DNA from: Strigops habroptila
Taxonomy: Eukaryota > Chordata > Aves > Psittaciformes > Psittacidae
Direction: 5' to 3'
Assembly: GCF_004027225.2 (NCBI RefSeq)
Contig: NC_044288.2
Span: forward strand, 4,639,719 to 4,703,718
Length of the DNA stretch: 64,000 nucleotides
Each line of letters begins with the position of its first letter. Within the stretch, counting starts at the first letter, position 1. Of this stretch, positions 1 to 12,639 are shown one piece after another. Below the pieces are notes generated by a model. That model was not told the DNA's origin. It worked only from the letters and a program-made list of their open reading frames with translations, and made no database searches. Position numbers and translations under genes: made by a program.

Positions 1-600
1 TAAAAAAAAAAAAGCCCTTTTCGTGGTGCTCAGAAGCGACCTCTCTGGCTGCTCGGGGAGGGAAGTTCACCAGCGCGGAGCTGGGCGCAGCGCAGATGCA
101 GCGCGGTCCCGCCGGCTTCGGGGGGGAAATTAAACAGGAAAAGAAAGAAATAAATGGAAAGGGGGGGGGGGACGAGGTCACACACACACACCCCCCCTCC
201 CCCTTGCGAAGCGCAGTGGGCCGCAAAGCATTGTTTGGAGGAGGAGCGACGCCGCGGTGATGGGCTCAGCAGCGGCTGCTGGAACGCGTGGCTATGGACA
301 ATGCCGCCCCGCTGCCATCGAGCGCCACGGCCCCGCAGCTCCCCAGTGCCCCCCAAAACCCCCGGGCCGGGCTGGAGGAGCCCCCGCAGCGAGCTCTGTG
401 GCACCGGGACCCGGCCACCCCGCCACGGGCCGCCCTGGGGTGATGGGGGGGCTGCACTCCCGGCCGGGGCAGCGGGACCTCGTCCTCCCAGCGGTGTGGT
501 GCAGGGTCTGACACAGCGGCTCGGCCGCGGGGGGCTCTGCCAGGGCTCTGGAAGTTCAACAGGGAGACGGCAGAAGGCGTCACAGGGGGATTTCAGTTCA
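1..600. other. CpG-rich block at the window edge
   Basis: The first 560 or so bases are rich in CG dinucleotides and GC, unlike the AT-leaning DNA that follows, so this is probably the edge of a CpG island. Several reading frames are open on both strands, which GC-rich DNA produces by chance. One short frame starts at an ATG at 294 and runs 49 codons to a TGA at 441 (it begins MDNAAPLPSS). I do not recognise it. The block could be the promoter or first exon of a gene that lies mostly outside the window. Confidence 0.45.
161..197. repeat. Compound simple repeat: poly-G, (CA)n, poly-C
   Basis: A run of 11 G (161-171) is followed by a short spacer, a CA dinucleotide repeat (about 179-190) and a run of 7 C (191-197). 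It is a microsatellite inside the CpG-rich edge block. Confidence 0.85.
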
Positions 601-695
601 TCACTTATGTTCAGTTCATCACACCGCTCATGGTGCCTTTAACTTTTGCATCTTTGCGAGTAATTAACAGCGTGGCTGTTAAAAGAGGACTTAAA

Positions 696-727
696 GACAC
701 ACGCACCCCCCCACACACACACACACC
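696..727. repeat. (CA)n microsatellite
   Basis: Imperfect CA/CG dinucleotide repeat, interrupted by a run of seven C and followed by a cleaner CA tract. Confidence 0.85.
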
Positions 728-2160
728 AGAGGAGAGGGAACAGCAAACAGCCCACCTCATCCATGGAGGCAAGAAAACACATTAAAACCTCCCCATTAAT
801 GAAGAGGTCCATTAAAATAAAGCTTATTTTTGCTATGGTTATTTTTGGTTGTTCTCCCTCCACCACCCCCCCAACTTTGTTTTACTAAAGCAGGGAAACA
901 TATACAGAAACCTCGCCTGCAGTAAATGCTGCTTTTTTTTTTAAACGGAGCCCAGATGCTGGTCAGGATTAAGGTTACACCAAACACATTCTACATTGCC
1001 ATTTTCCAAACAGAATGAAGCAGATGGAAAAGATGGAAGAGGATACAGGAGGAACGGAGCACCGCTGAAAACTGCAAGCCCTGCACTGAGAGCTGGAGAG
1101 GAGGGAAGCCAGGCGTGTGGAGTGTGCCTATTGCATTCCTCACCTCTAAAATAAGTAGTTTTAATTAAACAGCTGTGGGAATTCGGGCTTTAAACCTTTG
1201 GTTTATAATGGGAAAGGGAAGTTCCACTGCAGCCGCTCACTGTACTCTCCTCAGGGCTCAGTCCTGGGAGATGCAAAAGCCACTGGCCTCAGGCCACCGG
1301 AGTACTTAAGTCTATGGGTAATTTTAAACATCAGCAGTCCCGGTGATTCTAAGCATATACTCCCTTAAAGTTAACCCATGTGCTCAGCACTTTGCAGGAT
1401 CCACCCAGGATACTCATCCCAGCTCAAGGAAAGGAGGATGTGCACATCGGAGAAAACAAAGGGAAAAAATCTCCTTCTGAAACGGGATAAAGAGGTTTTG
1501 CTTTCTAAAAGACACCAGTTCCTCAGTACGGGGAACTCAGCTCAACCCAGGATCAATCTCTAGGGATGTCGGCTGAATCCATGCTTCTTTGTAAAATGGC
1601 CCCATTTGGCAAATTCCTTCTAGTATTTAAGGTGAAATTCTGCAATAGCTGAAGCTTCCTGCGACTCAGTTCTTCTGGTGGGCTTTGAAAATCCCTCACA
1701 AAACTGGAGCTTCAGAGATTTTGTTGATGCTATATAGGCACCCACACGATATAGAACACACAAACTATGAAATAGTCATGCTATGGGGAGAACACTTAGA
1801 AATGTCCCTTCATTTCAGATGTACAAAGGTAGGCACGAATAACTGGTTAAATATTTAATACAATCATTGCAACAATCAAACGTCTGCAATATTACTTCTT
1901 TATAAAGGCTGATAATATCATGTGTGCTCTCAGCAAAACAAAGGCATTGGTCAGAACTGGTCACTTGCTCTGTAAACCAGAATCCTGAGCTCCAGATGTG
2001 CTGAAGAATCACAAGAAAGAGATAGATCTCAAATATTTATAAAAATATTGAGTATATCTGGCAAAAAAACCCCATCCAAAACAACAAAGTACCCACCAAA
2101 ACTGAGGTGCTCACATTCCTATCTTTATCATCAGGTACCTAAGCCCAACATGCTCGGAAA
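728..2160. other. Non-coding stretch, nothing recognised
   Basis: AT-leaning DNA with only short chance reading frames. I see no splice-bounded exon, RNA gene or clear repeat in this stretch. Confidence 0.5.
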
Positions 2161-2161
2161 G

Positions 2162-2458
2162 ATTCACAGAATCATAGAATAGTTTGGGTTGGAAAGGACC
2201 TTAAAGCTCATCCAGCTCCAACCCCTGCCACAGGCAGGGACACCTTCCACTAGAGCAGGTTGCTCCAAGCCCCTGTGTCCAACCTGGCCTTGAACACTGC
2301 CAGGGATGGGGCAGCCACAGCTTCTCTGGGCACCCTGTGCCAGCGCCTCAGCACCCTCACAGGGAAGAGCTTCTGCCTTAGATCTCACCTGAACTTCCCC
2401 TGTTTTAGTTCAAACCCATCACCTCTTGTCCTATCATTGGTTAAGAAGCTTCTCATTA
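2162..2458 (-). mobile_element. CR1 LINE 3' end (5'-truncated)
   Basis: The plus strand begins with the reverse complement of the CR1 terminal repeat (AGAATCATAGAAT) and continues through the typical CR1 3' region, so the element lies on the minus strand. The same block recurs with high similarity at 18449-18844 and 43765-44082. Only the last 300 bases are present, typical of 5'-truncated LINE insertion. The inner part, beyond about 2390, is more divergent than in the other two copies. It encodes no intact protein. Confidence 0.92.
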
Positions 2459-2739
2459 CTAATTCTTTTGGAAAGGACTTTGTAATACTCCAAAATTCAT
2501 GACTTTTTCCTGTTTCCACAGCCATGATACAGCATCTCTCTTTAAAAACACAAAACCAAACCCAAAACCCCCACCACCAAACAAAAGCCAAAGCAAACAG
2601 CAGTTAAGTTGTGATACAAATGAGTGATTTTTTTTCTCCTACCACCTCCGGGGATACAAATTAATCTAAAATTGATGTCCTGTCATGGGGAGAAAGGGAA
2701 AAAACCCTCCAAAAGCAAGCCGAAGACTTGGAAAGTGAT

Positions 2740-3130
2740 GTCCAGACAACTAGAGACTAACAAGCCTGACCTCAGTGAGATGTAAAACTGGAGTTATTTT
2801 TTTCCCTGGAGGGGGAAAAGATGTGGAGGAAAATAAAGAGATAAAATTCAACATAGGTTTAACAAAGGCAATCATGCCAGACAAATCTGATGTCTTGCTT
2901 TGATAAGGAAGCTGAGTTTTCTTGGTAAAGGAAAACACAGTTGATCTCACCCACCTAAAATTCAGCAAAGCATTTGATCTGGTGCCACATGGGAAAACAC
3001 AAGTGGAACTGGATAATATGAAGATTAGCACAAGAAAAGTTTTGTGGGTAAAAGAATGGCTGAACCCCCCCCCCCCCCCCCATGCTGGGCTGTGCTGGAA
3101 TGGGAACTTTGGGGCTGGGAAGTGAGAGCT
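2740..3130 (+). mobile_element. Old LINE reverse-transcriptase fragment
   Basis: The plus strand translates to pieces resembling the palm of a LINE reverse transcriptase. FSKAFDLVPHGK, a degenerate form of the common FSKAFDxVxH motif, lies around 2950-2995 and is followed by a WVKEWLN segment near 3045-3065. The preceding 200 bases contain broken equivalents of the upstream RT blocks. The family is CR1-like or an older L2-type element, which I cannot separate by eye. The fragment has stops and frameshifts and is a dead relic. Flanking sequence up to about 3.9 kb may belong to the same insertion but is too diverged to assign. Confidence 0.7.
3065..3081. repeat. Poly-C run
   Basis: Seventeen consecutive C bases interrupt the old LINE fragment. 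The length is likely polymorphic or error-prone. Confidence 0.9.
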
Positions 3131-3131
3131 T

Positions 3132-5098
3132 TCCAGCTCCTCCAGCATCACTCAGAACTGATGCTGTTTGTTGCTTTTAAGTGACACAAGCACAAGGAAT
3201 TGAAAGAAGAGTTCCTATAGCTCATAACTGACAACATCAAAAAGCATCAGTACAGAAGACTGGATTATCCTAAATGAAGAAGTGGATGAGGTTCTGGAAC
3301 AGCCCAGGAATCCTGAGGAATAGACTAGTGGAATGCACTAATAAGATTAATGCAGATCACAAGGCTGTTCGCACAGGGACTAACAGCCAAAATTCTTGTA
3401 AACTGGGAACTCATCACAGTTAACAGAGAAGGATGAAACTCAGAAGCATGATTTAGTCATGGAAATGACTAAACATGGCAAAAATGAAGATGACAGATGT
3501 GATCTAAAGACCAGGTGAGGCACATCCAGATGTTCCGGCAGCGGCTCTCTTCCAGAATCTTGGATACAGCTTATATTCAAGAAATAAAACTAGAATAGGT
3601 GTAGAAGAGGCTTCCTAAGATGCTTTTAAGAGCAAAGAATCAATCATGAGGAAAGACTAAAGTTTTATTTCAGCTAACTGCATGCTTAAACCATACCGCT
3701 CCAACAACAGGCAGGCTGAGATACGACAGGGTTAGTTTGTACACACAGATTATGGCCTGAACACAGGTATTTAAACTAAAGGGTTATGCTAGCATCAAAT
3801 AAAGGCCTGAGGACATTGAAGACGATAGAACAGAACGTCTTATTATCAGAAAAATTAGATTTTAAAAGATCCTTCTGGTGGGGCTACCAGGTTGAAAGGG
3901 ACTGGGTTTATGCTGGAGCCTGATGTCCCTGTGGCCAAAAAGAGGTATGATTGAAAGCCCAGTGTGAGGCAGGCAGTGGAGGCTCCTGAAGCCCAGTGTT
4001 AGGGGGATAACCAGCACCAGCAGCTGCCTCCAAAAGCTCACCTGTAACCTCATGAATTAAGTTTACTGGGGCAAGTTGGGAATCTGTTTATTGTCACTGT
4101 GGAACATACAGATAGAGTGGAGAACTTTGATAGCTTTGCATCAGTGAAATGAGAGGAAAATCTCTTTGCAATGTTGTGAAGATACATTTATGGTGGTTAA
4201 AAAGTATTCAGATGCTATAATGAAAAGCATAATGAAAATCCATTACCATTAGTAATTCTGTATTTACTGCAGCACTTGAATTATACGCAATAAAATATGT
4301 AAGCAAACATCAAATAACAAGGATAAAAGAAGAATCCGAAAACAAACCATTCATGGAATGAGACAAGAGTCTGAAGAGGCAGTTTGTATGGTTTCAATTC
4401 TAATTAGAGACAGCATCATGGCGCAAAGAACTGGATTCAGATAGGCAAAAGTGTGAGAAACAAACACAGGGAAACTGAACACACTGCTCAGTTCTCTCTT
4501 AAATTCATCTGGGTCACAAGAGCATAAAGAGCATGAAATAAAGAGAGTGAATAATACACAGGCTGACCTGGCCCTGGAGCACACACCAGCTCAGCAAATC
4601 CTCCTGTCACACGGTGCTTGGAGGGAGAACTGAACGACGATCCTTGTAGTCAACCTCAGCAGTGTGATGCTCCTCTGGTTCTGCAGGGAACTGATGAAAC
4701 AAGAAGCTTTTCTAAGGGTAAAGCTTTCCAAAAAGCCAAAGTATTGCACTACCCCAGGAGGCATTTCTAGTTTTTACTAAGGGATTTTTGTTTCCATCAT
4801 AAATAACATCAATAGGAATATGTATCGCCTATTTCTTTCCATCTCCAGTCTCTTAATGTCTCCAGACAACACACACCTGCTTCAGCAACGCTCTTTAGCA
4901 AACCAACCATGGCTGCTCTTCTTGGGATCGTCTAGTCTTAACTGTTTGACCACTGGAGGTGGTTTTTTGGTGATTTCAAACACACAGTGTTCCATGCTGT
5001 CAAACACTCCTGCCTCCTATCTGCCACCTCCTCATGTTTCTATAAGCAACAACAGGCAGGGGCATGGAGCTCACAGTTCAGCGTCTTCCATTTTGGGG
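3132..5098. other. Non-coding stretch, possible decayed LINE sequence
   Basis: No exon or RNA gene is recognised. The part up to about 3.9 kb has a composition and phrase pattern suggestive of further decayed LINE sequence. The remainder is ordinary AT-leaning DNA. Confidence 0.4.
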
Positions 5099-5162
5099 TT
5101 TTTCCTTCCTTCTTTTTCTTTCTCTTTTTCCTTTTCCCCTTTCCTTTCCTTTCTCTTTCCTC
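5099..5162 (+). repeat. 64-base pure pyrimidine tract
   Basis: Every base from 5099 to 5162 is T or C on the plus strand, and the tract ends in TTTCCTCAG. It reads like an exaggerated splice acceptor or a low-complexity CT repeat. No credible exon follows, so a simple repeat is the safer call. Confidence 0.75.
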
Positions 5163-5404
5163 AGTGCTCTGATAACTGGATGAAAGACCAAGAGGATACC
5201 TCACATCCATGTATTTTCATGTCATCAATGTTTTGGACAAAACCAAAATCCTGTAACTTTTCTGTTGTTGTTTTCTTCTTTCTTCAAGTGCCTTTCAGCT
5301 TTAACTTTGGTTTAGTTCACCTCTAGCAACTGTGTCTATTATACAGACATATTTACTAAGGCTACTTTACACACACACCCATGACAATTATCTTGCTCAG
5401 CTCA

Positions 5405-5885
5405 GTGTGGGTGAAGCCTCAGCTGGAATATCTTATCCATTTTCAGGTGCCACATAAGAAAATAAAACCAGATCTAAACCAACTGCAAAGAGCACAAAAA
5501 GAGCAACAAAGATGCTGGGAGGAAATTTAACCCCCAGGAACAAAGTGAAATACTGGGTTTGCTTAATGCAAAGAAGAAAATGGAGAGTGCTCATGCGAGA
5601 GCTGAGAAGGGACAAAACACCAATAGTCCATTTTGTTACAGTAAAGGTCACCAATCAAATGTTCATGCCCACTGAAAGTAGAACAGGAATAGACTTAATT
5701 CAAGATTTGGTAAAGTAACAAAAGTGATGTTTAAACAATGGAAACACCAGTATGGGAAGTTGTGGAATGCCCTGCCCTTCAGATTTTGTTAAGGAGAGGA
5801 TACACAAACATCCTTATGGGATACAGAGAAGCATCTCCCTCCTGTCTTACAGCCAGGATGGGATCCACAGATCTCCTGATGTCTG
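5405..5885 (+). mobile_element. Ancient CR1 LINE 3' region
   Basis: This follows the general order of the older CR1 3' region known from turtles and crocodilians. It contains a CCTCAGCTGGAATA block, then AGAGCAACAAAGATG, then TTGTGGAATGCCCTGCC and a decayed tail. Divergence is far greater than in the young copies elsewhere in the window, so this insertion is old. The comparison is to consensus wording from memory, not an alignment. Confidence 0.65.
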
Positions 5886-5889
5886 ACAG

Positions 5890-8800
5890 CTACATTTATT
5901 ATTATAGCAAATACAGGAAGAAAAATAGCGGTGAGAAAGGAATATTTCAATTACAAAAGTGGACTTTTAGATGAAGACGATGCCACTCGGGGCCACTGTC
6001 CATTTTGGGCCACCATCTCAGGCCCCCATTTCAGTAAGTGACTTGAGGACTTCCCTGCAAGTGCCAGCTCCAGAGGAGATGAGGGGCTGCATGAAGTGCA
6101 TCACGTATGCAAATAATCCATATGCACTCTGAGTTTAAAGTTTACAAGGCATTTCAGAGTCAATGTTTCTTGCTTTATTAATTTTATCTTGCCGAGTGCA
6201 ACTCTTTTGATACACTTTAGTTGAAAAGCTTCACCTCAGCCCGCAGCAGCACGACATCACCTGCAGTAATTGTTACTACAGACACTGTTCCTTTGATGAA
6301 TTTGTTCCATTACCTCTTGTTCATCAAACTGTAGGGGAGTTTTCCTTCTAAAATGGCTATTTTTCCACTGGACATCCATAACACTGAAAGGATCTCTCCA
6401 CTCCTTGCTCCCAGCCACCTTTCAGTGTCTTTCCCTGCCTCTTACAAACATTGTACAAATCAGGGCAAGCTCAGGTTTCTAATGAGCTTGTTCTGAAGAA
6501 GTTTTGTAATACCATTCTACACCCATGCAATGGTAAATCACCTCCTCTGATGAGCAAGGCCGTGTACAACCATTAAGAAGTTGTTCTCTGTGTTCATAAA
6601 TTCTTTCTTGGGGCTCAACAGAGCATGTTTAGTCCTTGAACCCCCCCTAACCCTTATCTGATTCATGGACAGTGACTGGGAAAAACTCTAGGTAATTTCA
6701 TATGCATTGCCAAGCTTTATGACATGGAAGATCAGCACCTTCTCCACATACATGCATAAAAAATAACATAAAATCCCATGGCAACATCCCTGACATAAAC
6801 CTGGCTCGTTTTCAGTTGGAAGTAATCAGAAATGCTGCTCTCCCACAGCGGGCAATGGGCTTCTGCCTGTTCAGAAGCGACTTTGTTTCGTATTCTGCCT
6901 CTGCACAGGTTTCTAGGAACACAATGTTGTCACCCTGATGTTTGGCTGCCACTCATGACCATCCCAGTGCTGCCCCAGTACCCCGTGCTATCAGTCCCTG
7001 CTAGCTGACTACACCCAGAAACAGTACACCAGTGAGTAAACCGCTCCAAAAAATCCTGTACAGAGGTAGCAGGTTGATTACATCTTCCTGTTTCTCTTTA
7101 TGCATTTCTTCTGTTATCAAAGCAGCAAAAGCCCTACGAGGCACAGAACTAAACCCTTCCACCTGGGCAGCCTCACAGGAATATGCACTGTAAAGGATTT
7201 ACCAGTTTCTTCTTCATGCAACCTTGCAGCATTTTGAAAAAGAAGATGCATAAGCAAAAAAATCCACGGATGCCAGGAGAAAAGGAATGGTCATTTGTCA
7301 GGTCGACCCACAGAATCCCCAAATTCCTGAGAATTCCCTGTCAACACGCTGTGAAAAACCCCCATAGAGCTGAGCAGCAGAACAGCACTCCATGGGATAA
7401 CTGCCCAGAATATGTTGAGAGGTAAATTGATACAAGAAAGCACCGTGCACCCGATTAACATTGAAAATACCTTAAATCAGCATAACAAAGTGGGGTGAGC
7501 TGCTTGTGCTCAATATAGTTAAAGAGCTGTAATTAGATCAAACAAACCAGATTGATGTATCTTCCCTTTGTAGACATGGCCTCAGAAGGTAGGTCAGGAG
7601 CTAAGTTCAGTGAAGCAGTGTTAGTGCTGCAGCTTTTATCTAACAAGGCACAGCCACACACTCACTCAAAAGTAAATACTACTGAGTAGAACTGCTGAAT
7701 TCCAAAGAAAAGGAGTTTCTAGAGAAGACAGCATTCTTTAATAATAACCTTCACTTTGTCACTAATAAAACTCTCCTCATTGATTTGGTAAGATACCTTT
7801 TGGATAAACAACATACAAAATGTTGGTTACAAATTCATTTGTGTCAAGGCATTGGAAGGTCTTTATTCACCTTAACATCAGTGGAAGTGTCTACACAGGG
7901 TGAATTCTAATTTGTTTTGTTCTTTCAGATGCTTTTAATTAAATATTAAGAAAATAATGTAGAACAGCATCGCATGAAATATGGTCACTCAATTTCAGAG
8001 ATGAGCCAGACATAAGGTAGCAGATGGTACGAGGAGGATATATGTGAGGAAATGTAAATAGTAGGGAACCTCACAAAATCAAAACGTAAGGCAGAACTGA
8101 AAGCATGTGCAAGACCCCTGGGAGAGCTGAGGAGACAAAGCAACGACTGAGCTGCAAGATATCAGACCTTCCTTACTCAGAAATGACAAAACACCAACAG
8201 GAAGCTCTCATCTAGTTGAAGGAAAGACCCATCATAATGAGGGGAGTTGAGATTGTTGTGAAGGGTCCTTAAAGTAAAGATGAAAAGAGTGGAGGAAACA
8301 AGGACAGGGTTTGCAGGTGCCAACAAATATATTCATCAAACACTCTTTGAATCAAAACAGACCCCCCTGAGCCCCCAACTATTTCAGCATTGTAATCAGT
8401 AGGTAATGAAGACATTATAAAAGAGCTAAAAGTAGAAAATAACCTTGTATTGAATAAACACAAGATGAATTGTTTAAATTAGGCAGAAGACCAAACAAAG
8501 CTTAGAAGAGTTCTCATCATCAGGAACGGCCGCAGTGTTGTGATGGGGTTAGGAAGAGATGCAGCCTGTGCATGAGCATCATTTGGTCCAGGACCTGCCC
8601 TCCAAAGCCACATGAGCTGTTGTGGTTGCACAGACAATGCAGTTCAGTTGAATGGGTGGAAAGCAGTAACTATTCTGAACATTTATGTTTCAAATACTTG
8701 TTAGAAATTAGGAAAAAAAGCAGTAGCTTCCTCATCTCCTGCAGGATTTGTTCCAGCCAGTGACAGGCCCCTAGTGAAATCCATCACTAGTTTATGAAGT

Positions 8801-11800
8801 CGTTAGAATTAATCCCAATGAATATTCTACCAAATACGGGAAGCAGGGGAAGGAGAAACTAGTGACCTGTGTTACAGAAGCCCACATTCAGAAGCTGAAG
8901 AGCATGTTCTTTCTTTGTGCCAAAAATACCACCATCTTAAAGATGGCTTTACATGGCTCCATCTCCAACAGAACCACCAGGTGAGATGAGCAGGGCAGTG
9001 AAGCACAACAGAGGAAGCATAACAGCGAGAAGATGGCAGCAGTTTGCAAAAGACACTGTTAAAGGAATATGGAGCAGCTATTAAATACCACCACGGGATT
9101 GCTGAGCCCGTGGAAGTCCCTCCATCATGAAGGTGCATTTGGTGACTCCGCTTGCCTCATGCCAAGCACACTTCCACAGCAGAACACCACAAAGTTCATT
9201 GAGTCTAAATTGCAACAAGTCTCATTTTGTATCTTCTTCTGCCGCGAGTTCCATTTGCCTGGGTGATTTATGAGGTGAACTCCAGCTATGCAAGGCTTCT
9301 CTCCTCCTGAATGGAGGAACAATTCAGACAAGAAAGAAATCTCTTCTGAGTTAATAGAGGAAACTGGACTTAACTGCATTTACTAAGGTATTTATTATAC
9401 ATCTAGGCCAGATGAAGCTTAGCACATTTAATACATATAAAACTGCAGATTGCTGGCTCGGAAGAGCAGAAACCAAACAAAACAGGCTCGCAAGTTTCTC
9501 AGTAATTTAAGCCACTAAAGTGCTGGCAATAGCAACAGATATCTATCAATTCCAGCTTGCTGCTTCCAGCAACACACAGGAATTGAGAAGCAGTTGGCTC
9601 TACGTGCCCTTAGATACCCTCAGGCTGAGGGGCTGCTAAATCCGAATCAATGCGACTACATAACCCCCAACAGGCACTGCTTTTGTGGCTGTTGAGTTCA
9701 GAAATTGTCTCGAGGTTCTCTGCCATGAAAGACATCGTATGTAATTACAGAAGAAAAGATGACTGCAACTTACAGGCCTGGTCCTGCGGAAGACGGGTGT
9801 TCTTTGATGACTCAGCAGTTCTGGAGGGGATCGTCAGCTCTCTGCAGATGGGAGCCCAGTGCTAAGAGATAATTTGCAAGAAATAAATCTCTATGTTGTA
9901 ACTTCAACTTATCAGTTCAGAAAAGACCATGTGCAGAAGTCTTAAAACTCAATGAAATCACAGAATTAAGAATTTCAAGCGTAAAACCCATTACTAAGTC
10001 ATCCAAGTCCATTTACAATTATTGATGGTAAATCCATCTACTCCAGATGGGAAGAGGTCACTCTCTTCTTTTTCCAGGGCAAGTCTATGAATAATTTGAG
10101 TGATTAAAGCTCAAAGCAGGTGTGAAAATGAAAAGGACAAGGGAAGCACATAGGAAAGAAACTACATTCACATGAAGATACTTGGCTTTCATTCTCAGCC
10201 AAAAAAGGCACCTTCCATCCACCCCCAGTCCATCAGCCACGAGATACAATGAGTTTGTACCTTTCTTTTCCAAAAGAGTTGTCACTTTTAAAGGCACGTT
10301 GAAATCTTATTTTTACTTTTTAGGTCTTCCTTCTTCCATCGGAGATGACCTAAATCTGGAGCTGAAGCATTCGCAAGGATCCTTGCTTGGAATATAAAAC
10401 AACAGCAAAAGCATCAGCCTGCAAAAAAAAAAAAGGCAAAATAATAGGAAGGAAAATTACAGTGAAGACCTCCCCGAATAACAGGAGGTCACAAACACTG
10501 CAGAAATAGCTGCTGAAGTTGTGCTATCCAGAGAGAGTGGACACCAAGTGATTGCATTTACAGAAAGCCAGCGGAGGACAGGTGGGCAGGATGTGAATCT
10601 AAGCAAAGGGCCCCAGTTCTGGGAATACCCAACAGTTCTCAAGATCTCCCCTCAAACAGATCATATTCTTTGTGCAAAACTGGTCAGAGACACCAAAAAT
10701 CCAAGAGTCTCCTGTCAGGAAAAAATACAACTTGAAAGCTTGCTAAGGAAGTATTCAAATGGAATTAAACAGCCCCAGAAAGGAGCAGAGGCTGTGTTTT
10801 GTATGGCAAACACATCTACAACCAGGTAGTGCAGATCACTGCACATTCACGCCGCTCATTATTTCAAAGCCAAACCAAAACAGCCCAAACGTACTTGCAC
10901 ATCCATTTCTTTTGTTTTATTTTATCACCCTTAACAGTCAACAGAAACTCAGATTATAATCTGTGCCTTTTTAAAATTCCATTCAACAGATGTTCAGAAC
11001 CAGAGCGGAGCCAAATTTCAGTTCCCCAAAAGGATATTCAGGCAGAGAACTTGTACAAATGGATGCTAAAGTCCCGCTTTTCCCCTTGTAATGATTGCTT
11101 TTCTGAGACATCAAATCCTCTTTTAGCCTCATTACAGGTTCCCACCAGCAGAAAATGTATTTTTCATTTCCATTTCCTACAGTATTGTTTTCCAAAAACG
11201 GCACTGATGTTCCCAGCACAAGACAACTCTCCTTCGCTCCTTTTTAATGTCATCTCCTCCATGTGAAGTGATTGTCTCAGTGACAAAGCTCTGTTCTTTT
11301 ATAAAGATGAAAACAAACCCCCAACTGGTACTAATAAATATTTCCTTCATGTAAGGAAAATGGAATTCAACAATTAAATATGAAAATTACAGGAAAAAAA
11401 TAGGTGTTTGGAAAGGCAAAGCTGTGAGCAGCTCAGTCCTTTTCACAAGCCCGACTGCTCAACAGCTCCTTTTGGGACGCTGTGAGATGACTTCTTTGAA
11501 AGTATGGTCTAGAAATACCCCCAAATCACAGAAATTGTAAGTCACTTGAGGATTTCAGATGCAATACAAAATGAAGAAATATCAGGACACATCATGAAAA
11601 TGGTGGCATGAAAACAGCATTGCACTTACTTGCCTGTGCTAACAGGGGAAGGGGGGGCTGAAAGGAAAGGTTTTATTTTTACTTAATTACTCTCAGTGTT
11701 CACTGGGGACTCCTTCCAAAGTGTGTTTTATATTTGGACCTAAATGCAAGCAGGATTCAGCCTTGATCTTATTCCTTATGACTATATGCTTCTTAAATTA

Positions 11801-12630
11801 GAAGTCCCACAACTAGAATGTTGTCACCACTGTGAATGTTCCTCCAGCACCTGCGAGTCTCTCATGTGTTACCAGTCTATTAACCCAGGAAGCAGTTGGC
11901 ATTGGGGAGGGGAGGAGGAGATTGTTTAGAATTAAATCAAAAAAGCACCCAGAAAATAGCACTTTTTAGGCTTGCAGCATCTTTCATCCGAGGATTTCAA
12001 CCTACTTTGAAGTATAAAGTCTTCAAACACTTAAAAAAACACCCCCAAACCCACCCAACTTTAAGGTATTTTGGAAATGATAATACATTGAGCAAGCATC
12101 CACCTGTGATGCAATGACAAGAGTCTCCTACTGCAGCATTTCACACATATTCAATCCACCTTCTGGTTACAGCTCACAAGTTTGTGGTATGTAGAAGGAA
12201 CAGCAGAGCTGGTTAAAGATTTTCTCTTGCTTCACATACTCTGCAAGCTTCTCATTAACTCATACATGACTTTCATCAGTGCTGAAGCACACGCTTCTTT
12301 TAGCATGCATCAGAACTGGTCTGGAAACCCCCCTCTAAATATTATTATACCCATGAATCAGTAAAGAAAAAGGCAACCTTTTCCTAAAGTGACTGCTGGG
12401 TTTTCTATGGAAAGGGTTAAACCGACCTTCCCTGATCCAGAAGAGCTAATAAAATACAACTTTAAGGGCAAAAATGGAGCACTTCAAGAACATTCTTACG
12501 AAGAGCTACATTCGAGATGATAGAAGACAAAACCTTAAAGCACAGATGCTTCTAAAACAAGAGATCACACGTTTTAAAAAGCACACTACCAACCGCTTAT
12601 AATGAATAAGCAAAACGAGAGGGTTTTTTC
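5890..12630. other. Long non-coding stretch with no supported gene
   Basis: I see only chance reading frames of fewer than about 160 codons, none with recognisable domains or matching splice sites. Some parts, such as 6100-6330 with an ATGCAAAT octamer at about 6109-6116 and several TAAT cores, look more like regulatory DNA than like repeats. No CR1 copy of recent age is present. Confidence 0.45.
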
Positions 12631-12639
12631 TTTCCCCTT

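Noticed and set aside
2260-2502. The peptide MLQAPVSNLALNTARDG and its relatives at 18.5 and 43.9 kb as a repeated small protein family
   Set aside because: It is simply the antisense translation of the CR1 3' end, which explains the near-identical copies.
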